Assembly: GCA_001771585.1 (NCBI GenBank)
Contig: MEUE01000001.1
Coordinates: 620,001 to 684,000, forward strand
From: a candidate division WOR-1 bacterium RIFOXYB2_FULL_46_45
GTDB lineage: Bacteria > Margulisbacteria > WOR-1 > XYC2-FULL-46-14
DNA length: 64,000 nucleotides
Direction: 5' to 3'
Made by a program: the position numbers and the translations under genes. Under the pieces are notes generated by a model that saw nothing but the letters and a program-made list of their open reading frames with translations, did no database searches and was not told the origin of the DNA. Positions 6,424 to 13,772 of this stretch are shown here, in pieces. The number at the start of each line of letters is the position of its first letter. The stretch's first letter is position 1.

Positions 6424-8220
6424 TTAGCCCTTGACCGCCCCTGCCGTTAATCCCTTAACTATATATTTCTGCAATAGAAAAAAGATGATCATGACCGGAA
6501 CCGTCGCCACCACCGCCGCCGCCATCATCAGATCAAAACGGTTTTGGTAATTCCCCACAAAGTTGCGGATCCCAACCGGGATCGTCATCGTCTCCGCCGA
6601 GGTCAAAACCCAGGCAAAGATCAGCTCGTCCCAGGTCGATAAAAAGGTCCAGATCCCGGTGGCAATAATTCCCGGAACCGCCAGAGGCAAAACAATGTAC
6701 CAAAAGACCTGGATCGGAGAACAGCCGTCGATTGTCGCCGCTTCTTCAAGCTCGCGTGGAATAGCGGCAAAGAACCCGCGCAAAATCCAGATTGAAAACG
6801 GAATAAAAAAGGCGGAATAGACAAAGATGATCCCGTAATAGGTCCCTTTGAAAGGGATCCCGGTAGTTTCGGTAAATTTTACGAACATCGAATAGATCGG
6901 AATCAAAAACATAATCCCCGGGACCATCTGCGTCGCCAAAATCGTGACCGAAAAAAGCTTGGAGCCGGGAAAATCAAAACGCGCCAGGGCGTACGCCGCC
7001 AGGGTCGCAAAGATCATCGAAAAGACCATCGCCGCCCCGCAGATCAAAAATGAATTCTTGAGATAGAGCCCAAAATCGATGTTTCTCCACATGTCCAGAT
7101 AATTCACAAAAGAGACCACCAGCCGCCCCTTGGCCGCTCCGGAAGTGGCGATAACCTCATCTTTTTCTATGCTGTATTTACTGATCCGGCCGTAGGACGA
7201 TCCGGCATAAACATATTTGCCATTTTGGACGACCGCCGAAACTTCCGCCGGAACCAGCTCCCCGTCTTCGATTATCTCCGCGTGGGAAGACATCGGACGA
7301 AAAAGATCCTCATGCCTTTTGAACGTCCCGCCGTCGGGAAAATATTCGACAAAACCGGTATTGTTCCCCAGCGCGATCCGCCCGGCCGCGACGTCAACGC
7401 TGTCAACCTGCCCGCTTATAATTTTTTGTTCGAACCGCTCTTTTTGCGGAGAAAAGACAAACGCTCCAACCTTGCCGGCCAAAATCAGCCGGTCGTCAAA
7501 TTTTTTAAGCGTCTCCACCCCCAACGGCAGGTGGCCGATGATTGAATAAATATTCTGGATCCGGTCTTTTACCAAATTATATTTAATAAGCGTCTTGTCG
7601 GTCCCCACCCACAACAACTCCCCGTCGTAAAGGATCGACTGGATCTGCTGGGGAGAATAAAGATCGTTTTTTAAATTGAAGACCCGGTGGATCTTTTCGG
7701 TCTCGGTGTTGAATTCGATCACCTTTTCAAAGCCCTTGTACTGCATTGAAAACCAGACAAACTGCCGGTTGCGCGCCAACGCGGTCCCCACCACCTTCGC
7801 CCGGTCGTAATTGCCAAGCTTCAGGTCAAAATCTTTTTTCTCTTTCAGGTTGTCCTTAAAGACCCGGCTTAGGCCGCGGTTGGCGGAGCCGATCCAGACC
7901 TCTTTTCCGTCAAAATTGAAAGAAGTGGAAGCGGTTTCGATGCAGACATTCTGTTCTTTTTTAAAGGATTGCTTATTGAAGCGATTGATCCCCCCATCCG
8001 CCGTTCCGATCCAAAGGGTCTCCCCTTCCAACTGCATGATCTTGATATCGTTCTTGGCGTGGCTTAGGGGAATTTTTCCGACCAGAATATCGGTATTCTC
8101 TTTTAGGGAAGAGTAGATCATCCAAACGATCGGAAAAAGGGTAAAGACCAGAATGATCAGCATGATAGTCGAGATGACAACGTCGTTGATCCTCTTCCTT
8201 TTATAGTATGAAAGACTCAT
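6424..8220 (-). CDS. Sugar ABC transporter permease (MalG type) with inserted beta-propeller
   Basis: The protein has 598 residues, about twice the usual 270-300 for MalG/CUT1 permeases. TM1 is at about 13-35. Residues 368-598 hold the remaining membrane helices and the ATPase-coupling loop EELEEAATIDGCSPIQ. Between them, about residues 55-365 hold some seven repeats of the two-component-regulator propeller type, with recurring cores such as GETLWIGTADGGINRF, KEVWIGSANRG and GELLWVGTDKTL. The loop after TM1 is periplasmic in MalG-type permeases, so the propeller would face the periplasm and could sense or bind glycan. It overlaps the MalF-type permease gene as ATGA (8217-8220). No ABC ATPase gene is present in the window. 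Confidence 0.88.
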   Translation of the reverse strand: MSLSYYKRKRINDVVISTIMLIILVFTLFPIVWMIYSSLKENTDILVGKIPLSHAKNDIKIMQLEGETLWIGTADGGINRFNKQSFKKEQNVCIETASTSFNFDGKEVWIGSANRGLSRVFKDNLKEKKDFDLKLGNYDRAKVVGTALARNRQFVWFSMQYKGFEKVIEFNTETEKIHRVFNLKNDLYSPQQIQSILYDGELLWVGTDKTLIKYNLVKDRIQNIYSIIGHLPLGVETLKKFDDRLILAGKVGAFVFSPQKERFEQKIISGQVDSVDVAAGRIALGNNTGFVEYFPDGGTFKRHEDLFRPMSSHAEIIEDGELVPAEVSAVVQNGKYVYAGSSYGRISKYSIEKDEVIATSGAAKGRLVVSFVNYLDMWRNIDFGLYLKNSFLICGAAMVFSMIFATLAAYALARFDFPGSKLFSVTILATQMVPGIMFLIPIYSMFVKFTETTGIPFKGTYYGIIFVYSAFFIPFSIWILRGFFAAIPRELEEAATIDGCSPIQVFWYIVLPLAVPGIIATGIWTFLSTWDELIFAWVLTSAETMTIPVGIRNFVGNYQNRFDLMMAAAVVATVPVMIIFFLLQKYIVKGLTAGAVKG

Positions 8221-9152
8221 AGCCTTTTTTCCGCCCGGCGGTAGAAATAGAACCAGATATTAACCATAAAAATCATGCAGAGCATCAGGACCACCGAAGC
8301 GGCCGCTCCGGCCCCAAAGTTCCACTGCATAAAAGAGTTGCGAAAAATATTCGTCATCAGAAGGTCGCCCCACTCCCCGGGGAACCCCGCTCCAAAACCG
8401 AACATCATGATGACGATATTAAAACTGTAGACGTTGTAAATCATCCCGAAAAGGATCAAAACCGCCCAGACCGGAGTCAAAAGCGGAAAGGTGATGCTCC
8501 AGAACTTTCTCCACGGGCTGGCGCCGTCGATATCGGCCGCCTCGTAGAGCTCTTCGGGGATCGACTGCATCCCAGCTAAAAGGAGGAGCATGGAAAACGG
8601 CCAGTAACGCCAGATGGTCGGAATAATGATCGCCCAGAGGGTGTTGGGACCGATCAGCCAAAAGGGCTTGTCGGGCATAAGATGAAGGATATCAACCAGA
8701 ATGATATTGATGATCCCCACCCCTCTCTGCCACATGAAGCCCCAGAGAATTCCGGTGACATAGGTTGGAACAACCCACGGAAAGAGGAAGAGGGTGCGGA
8801 TCAGGCGCTTGCCAAAAAACTGGCGGTTGACCATGAGAGCGACGATCATCCCCAGGCTTAAAGTACCAAGGGTAACTATGATCGCGTATATAATAGTATT
8901 GCGGGTCGCTTCGAAGACCCCGATCCGAACCGGACTGTCCGGATTTAAAAGGACGTTGTAAAAATTTTCAAAGCCGATAAAGGGGGCGGAGAGGTATTGG
9001 TTGATGGTGAACTGGTTCAAATCAAGAAAAGCCATCCAGATTCCCTGCGCGATCGGCCCGACGTGCATTGTCAGCATCCCTAAAACTGTCGGTAGCAGAA
9101 AGAGGTAGGCTATTTTGTATTTTCTAAATTCTCGAATTATCCTCTGTATCAT
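8217..9152 (-). CDS. Sugar ABC transporter permease (MalF/UgpA type)
   Basis: This inner-membrane permease has 311 residues, normal length for CUT1 family subunits without the long MalF periplasmic domain. It shows about six helices starting near IAYLFLLPTVLGML, and the cytoplasmic coupling loop EELYEAADIDGASPWRKFW near residues 200-218, which docks the transporter ATPase. It is the first gene of a two-gene unit and its stop overlaps the start of the MalG-type partner. The solute-binding lipoprotein at 24115 is the likely partner, encoded elsewhere in the window. The substrate is probably an oligosaccharide, judged only from the surrounding hydrolases and phosphorylases. Confidence 0.92.
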   Translation of the reverse strand: MIQRIIREFRKYKIAYLFLLPTVLGMLTMHVGPIAQGIWMAFLDLNQFTINQYLSAPFIGFENFYNVLLNPDSPVRIGVFEATRNTIIYAIIVTLGTLSLGMIVALMVNRQFFGKRLIRTLFLFPWVVPTYVTGILWGFMWQRGVGIINIILVDILHLMPDKPFWLIGPNTLWAIIIPTIWRYWPFSMLLLLAGMQSIPEELYEAADIDGASPWRKFWSITFPLLTPVWAVLILFGMIYNVYSFNIVIMMFGFGAGFPGEWGDLLMTNIFRNSFMQWNFGAGAAASVVLMLCMIFMVNIWFYFYRRAEKRL

Positions 9153-9206
9153 AAAACAACTGGTTTATTGATAATACTATAAAAACGACCCCGTGTCTAT
9201 ACTATT

Positions 9207-9299
9207 ACTCACCCTAAATCCCTCTCTTTTCAAGAGAGGGACTTTCCTTTTTGTATCATCTCCCCCTCTCTAGAATAGAGAGGGGGCCGGGGGGTGAGT
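9207..9299. repeat. Compound palindromic intergenic element with two hairpins
   Basis: The outer arms ACTCACCC (9207-9214) and GGGTGAGT (9292-9299) enclose two perfect hairpins: CCCTCTCTT/AAGAGAGGG (9220-9240, 9 bp) and CCCCCTCTCTA/TAGAGAGGGGG (9262-9286, 11 bp). It fills the space between the GH8 stop and the permease operon, even covering part of the stop codon. It can act as a terminator in either direction; the layout resembles a dispersed REP-like element. Confidence 0.65.
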
Positions 9300-10447
9300 C
9301 AGTAAATCCTGAAGTTTCCCGAGGCCATCAACAGTCCAAAGTTCAACCAGCAGATTTCGTAGTAGCGGTATTGGCCGGTGGGGAGCGGCTGTGCCATCAA
9401 GTGGTTGAAAAAATTAACCTTGTCGGTATTGGACGATCCCCCCATTGCGGAGCCGGCAAAAGAACCGATCCATGAAACCACATGGTCGTCCCTGGTTTTG
9501 GTCCCGCCCAAAGAGTACCTGTTGCCAAAAGTATCGTATTGAGGACCAAAGAATCCGATAATTTTATCAAGATAAGTTTTCGCCCTCGGTTCGGTCGCCC
9601 CGAACCAGACGGCGTCAAGTGCAACCTGAAAGGGGACCCGCATCGCGTCGTAATAAAAATCCCGCCCGGTGCTCTGTAACGAGCCGTCTTTATTTGACCA
9701 GTCGGGAACCAAGCCGGTCGCAGCGTTTTTGGAACGATCGATCAGATCGTAGCCGTTTTTGGCAACCGTGTTCCAGATGTTGTCGGAAGTATAGATGGCA
9801 AATAAGCGGTAAAAGGCCGGCATATAATAGGAAAGGTTAAAAATGTTTTTATCGGAAACATTGAAGGTTAAATAGTAGTCGGAGGTCATTTCGTATTTGA
9901 GGATATTATCAAGGATCTTTTTTGCCTGGACCGAATAGTCGTACGGCGCCGCCTTATTTCCCCAGCGATGGGAAGCAAAATATAGCGCCATCGCGATCAT
10001 CTCTTCTCCGTCCGGCGCCGGTTCATAGCTTAAGACTTCACCGCTTGAATCGGTTTGCCAGGAGAAGAGCCCATAGGGGTTGGTATCCTGCATATGGGTT
10101 TTGGTCCAGAGCCAGATCTTATCGAAAGCGGCCTGATCGTTATTTTGGACCGCCAGCATCATCCCGTAGGACTGCCCTTCGGAGACGACCGTATTATCGT
10201 CGGTCCGTGAAACCGCGCCGCTTGGTTGCAGAAGTTCTTGTTTAAAGTAAGCCCAGGCCTCGGCGCATTTTTTGTCGGCCACTGCTTGCGTATAGCTTGA
10301 ACCGGAAAGCGCCGCTGCGGAAGGATAAGTCCCGCTCGCGTAACTCCCTTCTTTGGGAATATTTACCTGGTTTTGAGAATTATAATTGCTATTTTGCACG
10401 CTGCACCCGGACAGGAATAATACCAATATTAGAACAAGTATCCTCAT
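9299..10447 (-). CDS. Glycoside hydrolase family 8 lipoprotein (endo-beta-glucanase/chitosanase type)
   Basis: The protein has 382 residues. A lipoprotein signal ends at LFLSGC (Cys15), so it is membrane-anchored. The body matches GH8 (clan GH-M, alpha/alpha-6 barrel): VVSEGQSYGMM carries the expected catalytic Glu90, and APDGEEMIAMALYFASHRW (D146 region) corresponds to the family signature. GH8 enzymes cut beta-1,4-linked glucan, xylan or chitosan; BcsZ of bacterial cellulose operons is a member. With a cellulose-synthase-like GT2 in the same window it could trim a self-made glycan or degrade one. The start follows the -10 CGATATTG of the shared promoter by only a few bases, suggesting a leaderless mRNA. 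Confidence 0.88.
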   Translation of the reverse strand: MRILVLILVLFLSGCSVQNSNYNSQNQVNIPKEGSYASGTYPSAAALSGSSYTQAVADKKCAEAWAYFKQELLQPSGAVSRTDDNTVVSEGQSYGMMLAVQNNDQAAFDKIWLWTKTHMQDTNPYGLFSWQTDSSGEVLSYEPAPDGEEMIAMALYFASHRWGNKAAPYDYSVQAKKILDNILKYEMTSDYYLTFNVSDKNIFNLSYYMPAFYRLFAIYTSDNIWNTVAKNGYDLIDRSKNAATGLVPDWSNKDGSLQSTGRDFYYDAMRVPFQVALDAVWFGATEPRAKTYLDKIIGFFGPQYDTFGNRYSLGGTKTRDDHVVSWIGSFAGSAMGGSSNTDKVNFFNHLMAQPLPTGQYRYYEICWLNFGLLMASGNFRIY

Positions 10448-10450
10448 AAT

Positions 10451-10482
10451 ACAATATCGTTAATTTAACCAAAAAATTTCAA
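10451..10482 (-). promoter_or_regulatory. Shared-motif promoter P6, leaderless type
   Basis: On the minus strand TTGAAATTT, 14 bases, CGATATTGTATT, then ATG at 10447. The core GAAATTT (10480-10474) and CGATATT (from 10459) keep the spacing of the other copies. Confidence 0.6.
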
Positions 10483-10685
10483 TTCGAATTTTTCTCGCAA
10501 ATCAATTATCACAAATAAACGCAAATCCTCCAACTCGAATACACTTCTCTAATATAATCGAATATGCCCGCAAATTCCCCTCCCCGAGAGGGGAAGGGCC
10601 TTTCGAGAATCTATTCGAGCATTTGGGACTATAAATTCGAGACCAGGGGATTTGAGATATTTGAGATTCACAAATTCGTGATAAA
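10483..10685. repeat. AATTCG/TTCGAG-rich degenerate repeat tract
   Basis: The stretch is made of recurring words such as AATTCG, TTCGAG, CAAAT and ATTCGTGA. It includes a small hairpin CCCTCCCCGAGAGGGGAAGGG near 10577. The same kind of tract appears at 31548-31770, 58233-58440 and 58835-58925. I see no gene in it. It separates the clan-A hydrolase stop from the GH8 promoter. Confidence 0.55.
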
Positions 10686-13600
10686 TTAGAAAATAACTTC
10701 ATAAGCGAAGGATTGGTCGGAAGGATTAATTTTGAAAGAAGTTCCCGAAAAAGAGACCGCCGCTTTACGTCCGCCGTTCACATCAAGCGCGTAAACCGCC
10801 CTCGGCGTGCGGTCCAAAGTTACTTTGGCGTCAACTCCCTCAACCAAAAGCGGCGCCTCCCCCACTTCCTTAAGCTGGGCGCGTGACTCGGAGAATTTCT
10901 GCCCCTTATTTTCGATCCTGGCGCCGGCGGTCAAAATCAGCCGCCGGGAAGAACTAATCGGAGCGTTGTCCAAACTGCTCAAAGAGAGGGAAACAAAATT
11001 GGTCTCCGAAGAAAAAGAGACATCGGACAGCTTAACGCTCTCTCCTTTAAAAAATCCGACCGCCGCCTGGGTGCGGTTGGTGTTGATCGTAAAAATCCCC
11101 CTGCCGTAATCTATCTTCAGTTCTCCGGTATCGGATTTTATGGTCTTCTTCTCCGTGGAAGCAAACTGATTAACATACCCCTCGGTGGCGGAGACGTTCC
11201 CCTCTTTGGCAAAATCGATCTGGGTCTTTGAAATCAGCGGGAGGAGCGGCTCCTCCGCGATCGGGCTGTCTTCGTAAATCTTGCCAAAGAGCTCTTTGTC
11301 TCCCAGAGTTTGCTTGAAATCATACTTTGCCTTCTTCACATCTCCGCGATGGAAAAGCAGGGCGGCCGATTGCCAGGGAGCCAAAACATTCGGCCACTGG
11401 CTCAAGTCAAAATTGTCCTGCATCGGCGCGGTCCAGCCGGCATGATTAAAACTGAAGATCAAAACTCCGTCCCAATCCTGATGGTTGGCATAAGCGGCCA
11501 TCAGAAGCGGTCCTTCCGCCCGGTATTCGTTGGGGAAACAGCTGTTCCATTCCGAAACGACAAAGGGTTTCCCGGCAACGCGGTAAAAAGCAAAATTATT
11601 GGGAAGGGCGTCTTTGGGCTGTTTGACCATTGCCTGGTTTTCGAAGACCACTCTGGTGCCGTAACCGAATTGCGGATGATCCCAATAGCGATGGCGGTCG
11701 ATATAGTCCATTACGGCGTTCGCTTTGACATCCGCCGCCACATTGACCCAGTGGTTTGAACCGGAGATGGGGACGCGGCAACCTAAAAGTTTCAAATAAC
11801 TTCCCATATCTTTAAAATACTTGACCTGAAGGTCGTAATAAAACTTCATGGTATCCTGTTCCCGAAGCGGTTCGACTTTTTCGGAACCGCCGCGCTGATA
11901 TTGGAGCGGCGTATCGGCGCGGCGGACATTATTCTTTGAAGGGTTTTCTTCGGCCGAAAGGTCGCATCTGCCGTAGCGGTCGGTCCAGGCTTTTTCAAGC
12001 CCGGCGCGGCTCCCGTATTTATTCAAGAGCCACTTGTTCCAGATTGAATCGAGTTCCGCCAGATAAGTCTTCGAAAGCCCAAACTGCGTCCCGATATAAT
12101 AGAGCATCGCCTCGTTAATCAATTTATAAGAGACAATCGCCGGATCGTCCACATAGCGCAAGCCGGTATAAGGGTTCTTGTGGGTTAAAATCTGCTCGGC
12201 GTATTTTTTCTGCAAATCGATTATCCGCTTGTTATAAAAGCCGGCAAACTTGGCTCCACGCTCCACGTTCTGCCAGTCGGCCACCCCGTCCCCTTCTTTG
12301 AACTTGCGGTCAACCAGAAGGTCGACAAAGATATAAATACCGTTTTTCTTAAGCTGATAGAGGAGATAATCCAGCTTGTCGAGTGTCTCTTTGTTTATAT
12401 GCTGGGTATCGTTATAGTTTTGGTCAAAGATATTCGGGTTGGCCCAAAAAGCGTCGAGATGGTGGATGCGAACCAGGTTACAGCCCGATTTTGCCAGCCG
12501 TTTGGCCAGGTATTCGGCGTCTTGTTTTGAAGGGAAGGTCATCGGAGGATAAAGATTGGTCCCCCAAAAGCGGGCGCGGGAGCCGTCTTCAAAATAGAAG
12601 TGATCCCCTTTCACCTTTAGGAATCCTTTTTTTCCGGCGGGCGCGTCCAAAAGATAGCTCAAGTCAAAAGTGGAATCGGCAAAAGTGTCGGGAACAGGGT
12701 TAAATTGGTACCATTTGTCCTTCGCGGTAACGGAAACTCCCCCTTTTTTAATTCTTTCTCCCGAAGCGGTGATCGCTTCGACCTTAATCGAATCAAACCA
12801 GACCTCGCCGACGCATTCAAGCAGTCCGGCAAAAACATCAACCCTGACCGTTTCCTCCGGTACCGGAAAAGTACCGGAAAATTTCTGCCAGTTCGGAATT
12901 GTCCCGGTAAACTCGCCGACAATCGGCCAGCCGCCGATCCTTTTTCCTTTGCTGTCTTTAAATTCAAGATTGATCCGCGCTTTCTGCCACGGCTTCACCC
13001 CCTGCACCACATTTTTTGCCTTGGCATATGCCTCGACGTTAATTTTTTTGATCCTGCTCCCGTCTATCGGCACGGATTGCGAGGCAAAAGACCAGACCGG
13101 TGTTTTGTTATTAATGTATAAAGCCCCGACCCCTTCCTGCGCCGGATAAACAATCGCCCACTCCTCGCTCCCGCCGTAGGCCCAGTCCTCCCAAATCTCA
13201 AACCCGCCGTTTTCCAGCAAATTATATTCGTCAACCGCAAAGGTCCCCGTCTCAAGCCGGACGCTGTCAAAATAGGCCGCTCCGGTGGTGTTGTAAATGC
13301 CAAAAACCACTTTGGCCGTAACCGCCCCTTTGGGGACCCAAAACTGCCGCCCGACAAAGCGCCAGCCAAAAGAGCCGGTCCACGGGCCCAGCTCCGGCCA
13401 GCCCCCGACCTGTTTTTCGTCCTTGTCAAAAAAGAGGAGCTGGATATTCATCTTGTTCCAGTTCTCTTTCCCTTCAATTATATTTTCGGCTTTGATGTAG
13501 GCGGAGATCTGCATTTTTTTCATCTCCGGAGTGATCTTGATGCTCTGTGCCGCCAAACTCATCGCGGGAGCTTTGTTTTCAATTTTGATCGCTTTTCCGG

Positions 13601-13772
13601 AATAGCCGGGGACGATACTACAGTTATAATATTCGGTCCCCCAATGCAGGGGAATGTTGTTCTTTGCTCCGTCCTCAAAGCCGCTGTTCTTTAAAAGATC
13701 GACGCTCGCATCAATTGGCAAAATAAAAAATGCCAATGCTAAAAAGCTAGCCCAAAACAACTTCAACTGCAT
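10686..13772 (-). CDS. Large secreted glycoside hydrolase (clan GH-A-like) with two N-terminal sugar-binding modules
   Basis: The protein has 1028 residues from ATG 13772, whose signal peptide MQLKLFWASFLALAFFILP fits; an earlier ATG at 13805 would spoil it. Two CBM4/9-like beta-sandwich modules occupy about residues 25-175 and 185-340, each opening with a LLxNxGFE motif. A TIM-barrel of GH5-like type follows, starting near FYFEDGSRARFWGTNLYPP. The likely acid/base is E554 in KLINEAML and the likely nucleophile E741 in FVVSEWNS. The final 250 residues are beta-rich. Substrate is probably a beta-glycan; the exact GH family is uncertain. The start overlaps the end of the GH94 gene by 26 bases, so the two are cotranscribed. 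Confidence 0.8.
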   Translation of the reverse strand: MQLKLFWASFLALAFFILPIDASVDLLKNSGFEDGAKNNIPLHWGTEYYNCSIVPGYSGKAIKIENKAPAMSLAAQSIKITPEMKKMQISAYIKAENIIEGKENWNKMNIQLLFFDKDEKQVGGWPELGPWTGSFGWRFVGRQFWVPKGAVTAKVVFGIYNTTGAAYFDSVRLETGTFAVDEYNLLENGGFEIWEDWAYGGSEEWAIVYPAQEGVGALYINNKTPVWSFASQSVPIDGSRIKKINVEAYAKAKNVVQGVKPWQKARINLEFKDSKGKRIGGWPIVGEFTGTIPNWQKFSGTFPVPEETVRVDVFAGLLECVGEVWFDSIKVEAITASGERIKKGGVSVTAKDKWYQFNPVPDTFADSTFDLSYLLDAPAGKKGFLKVKGDHFYFEDGSRARFWGTNLYPPMTFPSKQDAEYLAKRLAKSGCNLVRIHHLDAFWANPNIFDQNYNDTQHINKETLDKLDYLLYQLKKNGIYIFVDLLVDRKFKEGDGVADWQNVERGAKFAGFYNKRIIDLQKKYAEQILTHKNPYTGLRYVDDPAIVSYKLINEAMLYYIGTQFGLSKTYLAELDSIWNKWLLNKYGSRAGLEKAWTDRYGRCDLSAEENPSKNNVRRADTPLQYQRGGSEKVEPLREQDTMKFYYDLQVKYFKDMGSYLKLLGCRVPISGSNHWVNVAADVKANAVMDYIDRHRYWDHPQFGYGTRVVFENQAMVKQPKDALPNNFAFYRVAGKPFVVSEWNSCFPNEYRAEGPLLMAAYANHQDWDGVLIFSFNHAGWTAPMQDNFDLSQWPNVLAPWQSAALLFHRGDVKKAKYDFKQTLGDKELFGKIYEDSPIAEEPLLPLISKTQIDFAKEGNVSATEGYVNQFASTEKKTIKSDTGELKIDYGRGIFTINTNRTQAAVGFFKGESVKLSDVSFSSETNFVSLSLSSLDNAPISSSRRLILTAGARIENKGQKFSESRAQLKEVGEAPLLVEGVDAKVTLDRTPRAVYALDVNGGRKAAVSFSGTSFKINPSDQSFAYEVIF

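Noticed and set aside
10483-10685. CRISPR-like array in the AATTCG tracts
   Set aside because: Repeats are short, degenerate and not regularly spaced; there are no spacers and no cas genes in the window.
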